A DNA stretch of 64,000 nt. It comes from Neovahlkampfia damariscottae. Taxonomy: Eukaryota > Heterolobosea > Selenaionea > Neovahlkampfiida > Neovahlkampfiidae. Below the pieces are notes generated by a model. It saw only the letters and a program-made list of their open reading frames with translations. It made no database searches and was not told the origin of the DNA. Position 1 is the stretch's first letter, and each line of letters opens with the position of its first letter. Location of the stretch: the NCBI GenBank assembly GCA_016618085.1, contig JABLTG010000002.1, positions 124,001 through 188,000 on the forward strand, in the 5' to 3' direction. Positions 33,749 through 45,090 of the stretch are shown piece by piece. The position numbers and the translations under genes are program-made.

Positions 33749-35155
33749 ATGTCTTTTCTCGACAGAATTGAAGAATTTTATCAACCAAATAAAAAACTAA
33801 ACAATGAAGTGAAGAATTATTTGAAAACTTTGTATGACTTAAATTTGTACAAGAACGAACTGTTTGTAAAAGATTTTGAAGAAGAACAAATTTGGTCGCA
33901 AATACAAAACTTGAATGAATTATTAAATTTGAAAATATTTGATGATAAAAAATTAAATTTACTTGACGAAACTCAAATGGAAAATTTTGAAGAAAAAGAT
34001 TTTGAAGATTACGAGGAAATGGAAAAGGATGACGAAGATGATGAAGATGATAAAGAAGAAGAGGAATTAGAAGAAGAAGAAGAAGAAGAAGAAGAAGAAG
34101 ATATAAATGACTTCATAAATAAAATGGAAGATTATTTAGATGAACAAGAAGAAAATGAAGAAGACTTAGAAGAACAAGTTGATATTGAAATGTATGGTGA
34201 TGAAGAAATTGAAAAAGAAGAAGAGAAATATAAAAAAAAAAATGTTCGTTTTGCAGAAGATATTAAAGGTGGTGATGATGATGATGATGATTTAGATGCA
34301 GCATTAGATGAAAAATTAAAAGAAATAGGAAATGATGAAGAATTAGATGGATCAAGTGAAGATGAAGGATATTTTAAACAAAGAAAAGTGAAAGAAAAAA
34401 AGAAAAGAAAAACAAAGTTCGAAATTGAACAAGAAGAAATGATTGAAAGTATGGAAGAATTAGAAAATAAAAATATTGAAAAAAAGAAATGGCAAATGTC
34501 AGGAGAGGTATCATCTAATTTTAGACCACAAAATTCATTATTAGAAGAAGATGTTGATTTTAAACATACATCAAAAGTTAAACCAATAATTACAGAAGAG
34601 ATTACACAAAATTTAGAAGAGATAATTTTAAATAGAATAATTAATAATATATTTGATGATCCAGAAAAACCAGATTTAAATGAAGAAAAAAAGAAAAAAA
34701 GAAAAGAAGTTTCAAGAGAAAAGAATGAAAAATCATTATCTGAACTTTATGAAGAGAATTATTTAAAAAAAAATAATTTATTTGTTGAAAAAGATGAAGA
34801 AAATCCAGATGTTTTAGAAAAGAAATTAAAAGTAAAATCTAAAGTTGAAAAATGTTTACATATGTTAAATGTTTTATCAAACTTAAATTATATTCCAGAA
34901 CCAATAGAAAGAGATTTAAATACAAATGTTTCAATTGAACAATCAAATTTGAAATCTAATGAATTAATTGATAAAACACCACAAGAAATTATGAAACCAA
35001 TTAGAAATATTAAAGAAAAATTAAAAACATCTTCTTCAAATAAAAAAAAAGATGAAAAAAAGAAATCTCAAAAAGATTTATTAGAAAGAGAAAAGAAAAA
35101 ATTAGATTTTTCAAAATCAAAAGAATTCTTCAAATTAATGGAAGAAAAAAAATAA
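33749..35155 (+). CDS. MPP10: U3 snoRNP protein MPP10 (468 aa)
   Basis: Single exon. The region FVKDFEEEQIWSQIQNLNE matches the N-terminal MPP10 block (NFDAEQIWQQLE). A long acidic Asp/Glu stretch (about 85-160) is typical of the family. The diagnostic part, KKWQMSGEVSSNFRPQNSLL, EEDVDFKHTSKVKP, IITEEITQNLEEIILNRIIN and NIFDDPEKP, follows at about 250-315. The C-terminus has the conserved SELYEENYLKK. MPP10 works with Imp3 and Imp4 in 18S rRNA processing in the nucleolus. The nearby Dbp4 helicase gene acts in the same pathway. Confidence 0.93.
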   Translation: MSFLDRIEEFYQPNKKLNNEVKNYLKTLYDLNLYKNELFVKDFEEEQIWSQIQNLNELLNLKIFDDKKLNLLDETQMENFEEKDFEDYEEMEKDDEDDEDDKEEEELEEEEEEEEEEDINDFINKMEDYLDEQEENEEDLEEQVDIEMYGDEEIEKEEEKYKKKNVRFAEDIKGGDDDDDDLDAALDEKLKEIGNDEELDGSSEDEGYFKQRKVKEKKKRKTKFEIEQEEMIESMEELENKNIEKKKWQMSGEVSSNFRPQNSLLEEDVDFKHTSKVKPIITEEITQNLEEIILNRIINNIFDDPEKPDLNEEKKKKRKEVSREKNEKSLSELYEENYLKKNNLFVEKDEENPDVLEKKLKVKSKVEKCLHMLNVLSNLNYIPEPIERDLNTNVSIEQSNLKSNELIDKTPQEIMKPIRNIKEKLKTSSSNKKKDEKKKSQKDLLEREKKKLDFSKSKEFFKLMEEKK

Positions 35156-35166
35156 ATATTAGTTTA

Positions 35167-35961
35167 CTACCAATCAAATTCACCTGTTGCTTTATTAAAA
35201 ATATAATCTTTTCCACCAAATGAACATATTCCACATTTTAAACTGGCCTTCCATTTATTTTTTGTTCTTGTAACTTTTTCAAATTGAGCTAAAATAATAT
35301 CATTAGTTTGTGGTATTTGTTCATCATCATCAGAATTTAATTCATTTTCATCATCATTTGAATCTAAATCATCTCCATCAATATCACCACCTTCATTTAT
35401 ACCACCATCTAATTGTGGAATATTATCAATACTTATCATTCCATCAACTTGTACAAAATCATCTTCTTCATCTTCTTCATCTTCAACAATTTCTTGTATT
35501 TTTATTTTTTTATTTTGAACTTCTTCTACTTCATTTACTTGTTCATTTCTTTTTCTTTTTTCTCCACTCCATTCAACTATTTCTTCTGCTTCTTCTTGTT
35601 GATTCACCATTGTAATATATTCTTGAGGTTTACCAAAATTATTATCTATAGTTTGAGGTATATCTTGATTATATTCATTTTGTTTTGCATTCTAAATTTA
35701 TTATTAAAAACTAAATATTGTTACATTTGACAAAGTTTGCAAAGATTGTCGTAAAATAGGATCAATATAATCTTGATTTGAATTATCTTCTTCATTTGGA
35801 ATATAAGTTGAACTTGTAACACCAGATTGTAATAGTTTTGTTTCCCAGAGTCTCTTTAATTCGAATAATACTGCTTCACTTACACCTTCTCTTTGGAAGT
35901 CTTCTTTTACATTTTCTATAACATCATTTATTATTTGTTTATAAATTGAAGCAACGCTCAT
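35167..35961 (-). CDS. TFIIA large subunit, alpha/beta (253 aa)
   Basis: Exons 35725-35961 and 35167-35691, 33-nt intron. The N-terminal four-helix part is SVASIYKQIINDVIENVKED, VLFELKRLWETKLLQSGV. An acidic, variable linker follows, and the C-terminal beta-barrel part is VTRTKNKWKASLKCGICSFG, GKDYIFNKATGEFDW, ending as in all TFIIA large subunits. TFIIA stabilises TBP on promoters. It converges with MPP10, 11 nt apart. ATTGG at 35994-35998, 33 bp before its ATG. Confidence 0.97.
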
Positions 35962-36051
35962 TTGCTTTTTTTCTTCTTTTTAAAAACATTATCATTGGTC
36001 AATTATTTATCAATAAAAACAAATGAAAAATATTGGTCAATTTTTTTAAAT

Positions 36052-38429
36052 TTATTTTTTATTTAAAAATTCATCCAACAAAGCCAATGCAACATTTTCT
36101 TCTTGTTGTAATTTTTTCTTTTTTAATTTAATTTCTTTTTTTTCATTTGAATTATCTCTTTTTCTTTTTTTATTATCATTTTCATTTTCTGATTCTGATT
36201 CACTTTTTCCTTCATCATCTTCAATCCATTCATCATCTGATGCTAAAGTAACTACAAATTTATCATCTTTTTCTTTTTTATTTTCAGATGGATCAATACC
36301 TTCTTTCATTAAAGATATTTGTTTTTTTAAATCTCTTAATTCTTTTTCATGTTCTAATTTCTTTTTTCTTCTTTCTCTAATATTTTCTCTAAATTTCATT
36401 TTATCTTCCATTTCATTTTCTTCTAAATTCTTTGATAAATTTTCTAAATATTTATTTTTCTTTTCTTCTAAATTTTCATTTTTTTGTTTTTCTTCAACTA
36501 ATGCTTCAAATTTTGATAATTCTTTTCCATCTTTAAATATTATATGTTTTTGTTTCTTTTTTAAATAATTTTTGTTTTGAATTGTATTATCTTCATTATC
36601 AGATAATTCATGATTCTCTCTTTTTAATTCAAATAAATCTTCATCTTGTTCATCATTTTGTTCATTTTTTATTAATTTTTTATATGCATCTGAAAATATA
36701 ACAATATTCTTTTTTGATGTTATTTTATCAATATTCTTTTTTCTTGTCTTTTTTTCTTTTCCTAATATTAATTCATCATCATCATCATTATTTGAATCAT
36801 TATCATCACTTGAATCATCATTATCACTTACATTTTTATTTTCAAGAAATGAAAAGTTTGGAATATCAATTAAACCTAATCTTTCTGAGAATTCTTTTAA
36901 AGGTAAATTATTTATATCTAATTTAATTGCAGTACAACCTTTATAAATTGATCTTAAATAAGAATCAAAATATTTCATTGCTAAATATTTTAATTTAACA
37001 TCATGTGAAATCTAAAAATATTTAATTTATTTAATTTATTTAATATTACCATTGCAGATAATTGATCTTTAATAGAAAGTGTTCTATTTGAATTTACTTT
37101 TGTTTGTTTAATTTGAATATTATTCTTTTCAATTTGATTTATAAATTCAATTTCTTCTTTTAAAATGAATAAAATTGATTTTCCTTGTGAATTATTTCTT
37201 GCAGTTCTACCTACTCTATGAATATAACTATATATAGTAGATATATTAATAATAATGATATTGTATATACCTTTTTAAATTTAATGGTAAATCAATTTGA
37301 ATAACAAAATCAACTCTTGGAAAATCTAAACCTCTTGATGCAACATCAGTACAAAATAAAAGAGAGAAATGTTTTGAAAGAAATTCTTCATAATTTTCTC
37401 TTCTAACATTTTGAGACATATTACCAGATAATTTATGTATACTTATACCCAATGATAATTGATGAAATATAGTTGATAAAAATGAAACTTGTTTTTGACT
37501 TGAACAAAATACAATAATTTTTGATTTTGTATGTGATTTTACAAATGAAAATAATACATCAATCTTTTCATATAATTCACATTGAATATAAGATTGATTT
37601 AAATTCTTTGGTGTAACTTCTTTTCCAATAACTGAAATATATTCTGTATTCTTTTTATTTAATGATAATCTCGTTAAATCTTTAACTTTTGATGTTTGTG
37701 TTGCAGAAAATAATATAGTTTGTCTTGTCTTTGGTATATTCTTTATAATTGCATTTAATTCTTTTTCAAACCCTAATTCTAATAATCTATCTGCTTCATC
37801 TAATACTAATATTTCTAAATTATCACAAGTAAATCCATAAGTTTCATCTAAATGTTGTAATAATCTACCTGGTGTTGCAACAAGTATATTCATTCCAATA
37901 ACAAACTTCTTTTCTTCTTCTACTTTTTTATTACCTCCTACAACTAATCCACATGAAAACATATGATACTTTGCAAAGGTTCTTAATACTTCAAATATTT
38001 GCTAATAATTATTTTATTAAAAAAAATATTGATTTTTACTAAGGCTAATTCTCTTGATGGTGTTAATATTAATGCACCTAATCCATCAAATGTTGTCCAT
38101 TTTTTACGATATAAATTTTCAATTAAAGGTATTAAAAAGGCAAGTGTCTTTCCTGAACCGGTTTTGGAAGCACCAAGAATATCTTTTCCACTTAATGCAT
38201 GTAATATTGATTTTTGTTGAATATCTGTCATTTTTGTATAATTTGATTCATTTAAACCTTTTTTAGTTTTTTTTGAAATTGGTAACTCTTCAAATAAAGT
38301 TAAACTCTTTTGATTTTTTCCTTTTTTTGGTTTCAATCTTTCAATTTCTTGACTTAATTCTTCAATTTCAGTGAATTTATTAAATTTATTTTTGGTTGTA
38401 GTTGTTGTTAGTTTTTTTTTTTGACCCAT
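36052..38429 (-). CDS. DEAD-box RNA helicase DDX10/Dbp4 (752 aa)
   Basis: Four exons (38040-38429, 37271-38001, 37050-37227, 36052-37011), introns 38-43 nt. Motifs in order: TKMTDIQQKSI (Q), ASKTGSGKTLAFLIP (I), LTPSRELALQIFEV (Ia; PSREL for PTREL), VATPGRLLQHLDE, LVLDEADRLLELGFEKE (II), LFSATQT (III), DVASRGLDFPRV and YIHRVGRTAR (VI). The C-terminal DUF4217-like part (YLRSIYKGCTAIKLDINNLP, EFSERLGLIDIP) and charged tail are DDX10/Dbp4-specific. Dbp4 releases U14 snoRNA during small-subunit assembly. ATTGG at 38441-38445, 12 bp before its ATG. Confidence 0.96.
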
Positions 38430-38532
38430 CGCAAACAATGATTGGTTGAAAAATATTTAGTCTTATTGGTTGAAGACTAATGTATGACAAAGTATGATTC
38501 AAATTAATATTGAGAATATATGTATAATGTAT

Positions 38533-39573
38533 TTATTTTTTTGGATATCTCCAATTATATTCTTCAAAACATCTTTTTAAATAACTAATGAATACATTCA
38601 TCTTTATCCAATCTTGATTTATATTAAATATTTTATAAAATGATATAATTATATTATTTAAAATTAATTCATTTTGATTGATTAAATTAAATAATTTACC
38701 AATCAATAAAATAGATTCTGTTTGTAAACAATCAGAATAAATAGCAGTTGAATATTTTGATATTTTTAATTCATTTCTAATTTTATTTGATGGTAATGAT
38801 TCATCTAATAAAATATTGATTATTAAATTTAAATCTTGTTTTAATTCATTAAAATTTATATCTTTAAAATTTAAATTTAATATATTTAATATTCCAAGTT
38901 CAATAAAACTATCTACATTTTGATAATCTTTAATAATATCATTTAATATTTCTCTAATTTCTATTTTATATTCTTCTAATACTCTCCAATTATCTCCTAA
39001 TATATTTAATATCTCATTCTTTAATTTATTATCATTAATATTTAAATCATTTAATTTAACAACAAAGAATTCATCCATCTCTTCAATCTCTTCATCTTCA
39101 TTTAAAATATTATAATCATCTTCTTGTTTTAATTCTTCAATGGTTCTTTCTTTTAAATAATCAAATATTTCTTCATTAATATCCAAATTAAATGATTCTA
39201 ATTCTTTCATTTTCTTTAAACATTGATTAAATTGATTTAAAAAATTTAAATTTTCTTTTTTCAATTCTAGAATATCCAAAATATTTGAATTCTTTAATTT
39301 TAAATTTTCAACTTCAAACTTAGAAATTAAATTATTATTTTCAGATATTATATTTATCAAGATTATAGTATTTTGTTTATAATATTCAACTTTATTTTGA
39401 ATAAAATAAAAGTTGTCCAATGATGTGTTATTAAAAATTAACACAACAATTGAATTTAAAGTTATTGAAAATTCATCATCTGATAAAAATATATTTGTTT
39501 CATCTTTTAATTTATCTTTAACTTTTTTAATATCTTCAAATTCATTTGACACAAGATGAATTTTAGTTTTCAT
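38533..39573 (-). CDS. Unassigned protein (346 aa)
   Basis: Single exon, start MKTKIHLVSNEFEDIKKV. It begins with an alternating hydrophobic/polar pattern (SIVVLIFNNTSLDNF, TIILINIISENNNLI) that could be an alpha/beta fold. A helical, Leu/Asn/Glu-rich remainder follows, with an acidic patch (DEEIEEMDEFF). No motif that I can name. Divergent promoter region with the Dbp4 gene contains ATTGG boxes; its own ATG has ATTGG about 16 bp upstream. Confidence 0.7.
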   Translation of the reverse strand: MKTKIHLVSNEFEDIKKVKDKLKDETNIFLSDDEFSITLNSIVVLIFNNTSLDNFYFIQNKVEYYKQNTIILINIISENNNLISKFEVENLKLKNSNILDILELKKENLNFLNQFNQCLKKMKELESFNLDINEEIFDYLKERTIEELKQEDDYNILNEDEEIEEMDEFFVVKLNDLNINDNKLKNEILNILGDNWRVLEEYKIEIREILNDIIKDYQNVDSFIELGILNILNLNFKDINFNELKQDLNLIINILLDESLPSNKIRNELKISKYSTAIYSDCLQTESILLIGKLFNLINQNELILNNIIISFYKIFNINQDWIKMNVFISYLKRCFEEYNWRYPKK

Positions 39574-39609
39574 TTTAGGTCTACCATTTGATTGGTTAAA
39601 ATAAGATTT

Positions 39610-41548
39610 TTATTTTTCTTCATCTGAATCAGATAAATATTGTTCATAACCAGTTGAATCAATATCAGAATCATTATCATATGGATCATGTTCTCCTTCA
39701 TCACCGTCAAACCAACTCCAATTTGAAATTACTAAATCATCAGATTGTTCAAAATTTGACCAATTTGCCCATTTTGAAGGTGGTTCAATATCAACAATAT
39801 CATCATCATTTAAATTATCATCATCATCTCTGTTATAAAATGTTTTTTCTTTTCCATATTTTTCAATATCTTTTTCATTTTGAAATACTACTTTATTTGC
39901 CCATGAACGTTCTTCTTTATCATAAACTTTTCTTGATACTCTTTTTTGAGTAATTTCTTCAATTAATTTTTCAAGTTTAATTAATTTTTCTTCTTCTCTT
40001 ATAGTAGGGAGCCAATATCTTACTAAACTACTTTTACAATTTTCAATTTCTTTATTTTTAAAGACTTCAATAATAAAATGTTTAACAAGTTCAAATTTTA
40101 ATGATTCTAATCCACATAATCCAAGACATTTTAATATTCTTGTAACTCTTAAATAATTATGTGAAGATGTATTAAGATTATGATATCTATTTTTATAATT
40201 TTTTGATCTCTTAACTTCACCTGTTTTATCATCAACTAATTCAATTCCATAAAAATCTAACATTAATTCATATGATTTTATTAAACGTTCTTTACATTCA
40301 TATGATTTTGATATTTCTTCTGATTCATATTTTGTCATTGGTTGAACTATAAAAATTAAAATAATAAAAAAAAAATAATACCATTTGCTAATCCTGTTTC
40401 TCTAATTGGAAATAAGAATTGAATATAATTATGTCTATCTTCTAACATATCATATTTTCCTTTCCATTTTTGTAATATTTCATCAACCATACCATCTTTT
40501 GATATATTTAAATTCATTAAATAGAGTTTTTACCTTTTGGTTGTGATTCTTTCTTTCCTTGATAGAATAATAAATTTTCAATATGTTCTTTATCATCTTC
40601 AGGATAATGATCAATATAAGAAGAAGAATAACTTCTAATTGGATTTTCTTTTCTTTTCTTTTCTTCTTGTTTGAGTTTTTCATAATAAGGTTCAACTAAT
40701 TTTCTAAATTCACCACCAAAATGTTGTGGTCTTTTACCAATAAGATAAAGAATTGAAAATAATTCTTGAACATCTTCGGGTAATTCAGGTAAATTCTCAA
40801 CATCTATTGAATGATCTTGAAAGACAGCAGTACCACTACTAGAAGCAGATGTTGGTGATTTTTCAGAAAACATATCAACTGCTGATTTTCCTGATGTTGG
40901 TGTAGTAGCTTCATACGTTAATATATCTAATTTTTTGATCCCTAAATCATCAATTGGTTTCATAGTTGCAAAAATATAATCTTGAACAACTTTCATTACA
41001 ATTGGTTTGTCAAATATTAATTGTGAAAATAATGGATAGATTTTTGATGCTGGTTCAATTTCAAACATAATATAAGAATAATTGCATAATCTATCAATCC
41101 AAGTGAATATATTTTCTGTTTGTTTGTAGGCTGAAATAAACAATTCAATGATTCCTTGTTCTTCTTCATTTTCCTTTGAATATATAAATTTGAAAAAATG
41201 AATTACTAATTTCTTGAATGGTGTTTCTATTTTTTTGATTAAATAATCTTCAACTTTGTTATGGAGAAACTTTTCAAATTCCGCCCCAAGAACTTTTTCA
41301 GGTCTAAAATTAAACACTTTGACAAATAAATCAGTATAGATAGTGAAAGGAATTTCTTAGAAATGTAAATAAATTGGATATTCTTACCAACATCTATTTG
41401 ATTAAACAATTTAGAAAAAAAAAAAAAAACTCTCATCTCCTTTTTCAAACAATGAAAATAAATTATCAATATCTTTTTTTAGTTCAACAATAGCTTTTTC
41501 ATCAAATTCTTGTTTCTTCTTTAAGTACTCCTTGACATTAAAATTCAT
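39610..41548 (-). CDS. Opioid growth factor receptor (OGFr) conserved-domain protein (about 583 aa)
   Basis: Exons 41431-41548, 40534-41316, 40382-40495 and 39610-40346. The N-terminal 270 residues are helical and unassigned (MNFNVKEYLKKKQEFDEKAI). The OGFr domain spans the last three exons: MVDEILQKWKGKYDMLEDRH, NYIQFLFPIRETGLANGVQP, LIKSYELMLDFYGIELVDD, TGEVKRSKNYKNRYHNLNT and HNYLRVTRILKCLGLCG. Acidic tail. Animal OGFr binds met-enkephalin at the nuclear envelope; in protists the role is unknown. The first intron is ambiguous: one 114-nt intron, or two introns around a 6-nt exon (ATGTTG), both in frame. Confidence 0.85.
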
Positions 41549-41700
41549 CTTTTTTTTTGATTTGTGAACCATTGGCTAAAGGCAATGATTTTTTATTTTT
41601 TAACAAAAATTCTTTTTTTCTTGAGAAATGAATAAAAAAATAAAATAAATTAAAACAAAAATCATTCGCAGAAACCAACCAATTAAATTTTGTTTTGAAA

Positions 41701-42518
41701 ATGATGAAAAAATTTGTTGCAACAGTGAAAACACAAAGCTTTGTAAGCATAAAAAAGATTAACTTTTTAAGAAAGTTGAAAACTCATACTTTACAAACAC
41801 ATTCAAAGGTGATAAATTCGAAAAAGATAAAATGGAAGTAAAAAAAAAAAAAAAAAACTCAAACAAAAGTTTCCAAAATATCCAACATCAAAAAGTAAAA
41901 CTATTCAAACATTTGCAAAAGATTTATTCAGGTACTTTTGATTTTTTAATAGTTTATTTTTTCACAGACACGGATATAACACAAACAATTTAGGATATTT
42001 TTATTATTCATTAAGAGAAATTCAAAAATTTATGAAAGGTAATTACAATCAAGGTATGAATTATAATTTAAAGATGACTAAATAATTTATTCAAAAAAGG
42101 TCTTCCTGCTATGAGAGACTCTGATTTTTATCAAAAGTTTTATGACCTTGGTATTGCTGATGATGTTACATTTGATTTATTTGATGAAATTTATGCAACA
42201 AAAAATGTTAAAAATGTTAAAGACATTATTGAATGTTATAATTTCTTATTCACTGGATATTACAAGTGTTTACCAGGTATGGTTACCTTAGGTGATAATA
42301 TTCCACAAAAATATGAAAGTCATATTCAAAAAATGAAAAATATTGTTGCTCAATTGTCAACAGAAGAAAGAAGAATATTTTTAGACGAAGGTCATGACTT
42401 TTCAAAATTCGGAGGTTTCACTGTTGAATCTTTAGGAAATTCACTTGGATTTGATGTATTATCACGTACACAATCTATTATGGAAGATGCAGAACTTGAA
42501 AAAATTGTTTCAAAATAA
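41701..42518 (+). CDS. Putative mitochondrial protein, unassigned (219 aa)
   Basis: Exons 41701-41808, 41870-41931, 41968-42038 and 42100-42518; introns of 61, 36, 36-type and 61 nt, all in frame. The N-terminus MMKKFVATVKTQSFVSIKKI plus NFLRKLKTH is basic, amphipathic and free of acidic residues, a good matrix-targeting presequence. The body includes FRHGYNTNNLGYFYYSLREI, LPAMRDSDFYQKFYDLGIAD and LDEGHDFSKFGGFTVESLGN. It is mostly helical, with no catalytic motif I recognise. CCAAT about 25 bp before the ATG. Confidence 0.65.
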
Positions 42519-42585
42519 AAATAAAACTTTACTTTTTTCATTGGATGAATTCGTTTTAGAAGGACATCTTATTTGTTGACAAATT

Positions 42586-43746
42586 ATGACTTTTCTTATT
42601 CATGTCTTCAAATTATTTTCTTATTTGGCTGCTTTAATATTTGGAGCATGGTCTGTTAGTGAAGGAGGTTCAATTTTATCATTAGTTTATTTTTTTTTGT
42701 AGGAGAAATTCTTGGTTCTCATTACGACGCAAGTATTTTAGGTAAAGATTAATCTAAATAAATACATATTTAAAGGTGGTTTTATTATTGCCTGGTTGAA
42801 TACTGCTCCTGAAACGTTTGATTTTAACTATATATTAATTTTTAAATATTTTAGTATATTTTTTATTTCTGCCTTAGAAAGTAATAATCCTAATTTTGCA
42901 ATTGGAGCCATATCTGGTAGTGCTATTGTTGTTTGTACAGTTGCAGTTGGAGCCTGTGTGGTTGTTGGTAGCTTAAATCGATCAACTAAATCTATTTCTT
43001 TGCTTCCAAATGTTAGAAAACAAGCTATTCTATTAGGAGCAAGTTTAATTGTTCCAATACTTGTTTTAATTGGAGGTTTTCAAAAGATTACAGGATATAT
43101 TGGAATTGGATTATATTTAATGTTTGTTGTTTATACTTTATTAAAAAAAACAAATAATGAATCAAAAGAAGAAGACGAAAATGTAAATCAAGAAGAATCT
43201 GATGATGAAGAAGAACAACCAACTTGGAAGGGATTCTTACATTTAGCAATTGGAGGATTTGTTATTTATTTATTTTCTGAACCTTTTATTAATACTGTTG
43301 TACAATTTGGAACAGATATAAAGTTAAATCCTATTGTTTTAGCATTCTTTTTTGCTCCTATTGCTTCAGAAGCACCAGAAATATTAGAATCTATTAGTTT
43401 ATCCAGAAAAGGAAAATTACAAAATATTAATATTGCATTTTCAAATTTAGTAGGTGGAACTATTTCCAAAACTACTTTATTATTAGGAGTATGGTATTTG
43501 TTATATATTTTAAATAATATTATTTAGATTTTATGTTTCTATGGTATTAACAAGGATTTTGTTTGGAATTCACCTCAATATTCAATTTCAATGATATTAG
43601 TTATTATTTGTTCTGGTTCAACTGCTTTATTTGGTTTTTCAGAAATTCATTCAATCACGAAAGGATATTTATTACTTTTATTATTCACTTTTTGTTCAAT
43701 TGTTCAATTTGTTTTTTCATATTTTTATCAAACTGCAACAGTTTAA
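42586..43746 (+). CDS. Cation/Ca2+ exchanger-type multipass transporter (350 aa)
   Basis: Four exons (42586-42667, 42703-42741, 42776-43488, 43528-43746), introns 34-39 nt. Splicing restores two alpha-repeat-like halves. First: GAWSVSEGGEILGSHYDASI, LGGFIIAWLNTAPETFDF, AIGAISGSAIVVCTVAVGA. Second, after an acidic loop: LAFFFAPIASEAPEILESI, INIAFSNLVGGTISKTTLLL. The acidic residues in NTAPE and SEAPE match the ion-binding sites of the CaCA superfamily (NCX/CAX). It probably exchanges Ca2+ for H+ or Na+ across a plasma or vacuolar membrane. The last intron contains an in-frame TAG, so splicing is needed. Confidence 0.85.
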
Positions 43747-43825
43747 ATAAATCTTTTAAAAAGTTAACCTCAAATTCATAAACATTTTTATTTTAGTATT
43801 TTTTTTTATCCAATAGAATTTTGAA

Positions 43826-44844
43826 ATGTTTAAAAAGAAGGTTCATGCATTGGCAAAAGATTCACTTTCACTTCAAATGAAGTCTATAGAGAAATTAAAT
43901 AATTTTAAAGTTGATTCAACCAAACCATTTATTAGTAATATTTATTTGTGTAATTGATTATTTTATTATTTCAGTCAGATTGGATGGAAATAACTTTTCA
44001 AAATTTACCAAACCATTTTTAAAACCATTTGATTCACATTGTAATTAATATTAATTTTAAAATATGAAATAGTACATGAAATATTTGTTCAATCCAGTTG
44101 TGAAATATTTGATAAATATTCACCAAAAGTCATTTATTGTTGTTCAGATGAAATTACCATAATGTATGATGGATTTAAAGATGAAAGATTTGTACCTTTA
44201 GCAGGTAGAATTCAAAAAATATCATCTTTATTTTCTTCATATTTTACCATTTATTTTAACAAAAATTTGAATGAAAATTTAAATAAATTTAAAGATTATA
44301 AAACATTTGAAGATATTAAAAAGAATATAAATAAAGGTGCAGCTTTTGATGCCAGAGTATTTAATTTAGAAAATGAAGATTTGGCTTTTAAAAATAGTAT
44401 ATTTATTTTAATTTAATTTAAATTTAAAGTAATTTGGAGATCAAAACATGACTGTAATTTAATATTATATTAATATTTTAAAGGTGTTAGAAATAGTAAA
44501 CATTTATTAGGATGTATGTATTTTTCTCAAAAATATTTAAATAATTTAAATCCAAATGAAATTATTAGAAGAGTAAAAGAACAATATAATGTTGTAAGCA
44601 TATTTATAATTTAAAATTAAAGGATTGGAATGATTTTCCTTCTCAATTTAAATATGGTACATTTATAAAAAAAGAGTTTGATTTAATTTATTTTTTAAAT
44701 ATTAAAAGGTTATATGAAAAAGATGGATATAATCCAATAGAAAATAAAATCATAAAATCAATGAGAAAGAGAAGTGTGCCAAAAAGTTTTAAAATTGAAG
44801 AAACAAAAGAGTTTCAAAATATTTTATTTTCAGAGTTTTGGTGA
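43826..44844 (+). CDS. Thg1-like 3'-5' RNA polymerase/tRNA guanylyltransferase (273 aa)
   Basis: Seven exons (43826-43934, 43975-44040, 44073-44396, 44430-44453, 44484-44593, 44623-44675, 44709-44844). Motifs: KPFIIRLDGNNFSKFTKPFL (first metal-binding Asp), VIYCCSDEITIMYDGFK (second; S-D-E as in Thg1), FDARVFNLEN and IWRSKHDCVRNSKHLLGCMY. Thg1 adds G-1 to tRNA-His; Thg1-like proteins repair 5'-truncated tRNAs, including mitochondrial ones in amoebae. The RLDG and SDE motifs fit both. The sixth intron (44676-44708) is 33 nt without a stop, so it could be retained as 11 extra codons. Confidence 0.9.
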
Positions 44845-45090
44845 TTCAAGAATAGAAGGTTTAGTTTGATATAAACTTGATATTGTTCCTTGTCTTTTTA
44901 CAATTTCTAATTTTTCTTCACCACTTTTATATAATTTTTCAATTTCTCTTTCTTGGTTGGTATTTTTATATTTTCTAAAATCTTGTTTGACAATTCTTTG
45001 AATGTATTTTTTAACTCCTAATTCTTTAAATAATTTTGAGTATTTTAAATAACTTCGATATTGTCTTAAAATTTGGAATTTGTCAACCAT
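44830..45090 (-). CDS. LYR-motif protein (86 aa)
   Basis: Single exon. ILRQYRSYLKYSKLF resembles the LYR tripeptide helix (LYR.LLR), followed by QDFRKYKNTNQEREIEKLYK and GEEKLEIVKRQG, which fits the complex1_LYR pattern. The strict LYR triplet reads RQYR here. LYR proteins bind acyl carrier protein and help assemble or supply Fe-S clusters to respiratory complexes. Its 3' end overlaps that of the convergent Thg1-like gene by 15 nt. Confidence 0.68.
   Translation of the reverse strand: MVDKFQILRQYRSYLKYSKLFKELGVKKYIQRIVKQDFRKYKNTNQEREIEKLYKSGEEKLEIVKRQGTISSLYQTKPSILESPKL

Noticed and set aside
35310-35730. His/Leu-rich plus-strand ORFs opposite TFIIA
   Set aside because: They mirror Asp/Glu-rich codons of the real minus-strand gene and have no domain.
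43489-43527. Apparent stop splitting the cation exchanger into two genes
   Set aside because: A 39-nt intron removes the TAG and joins membrane helices in frame.
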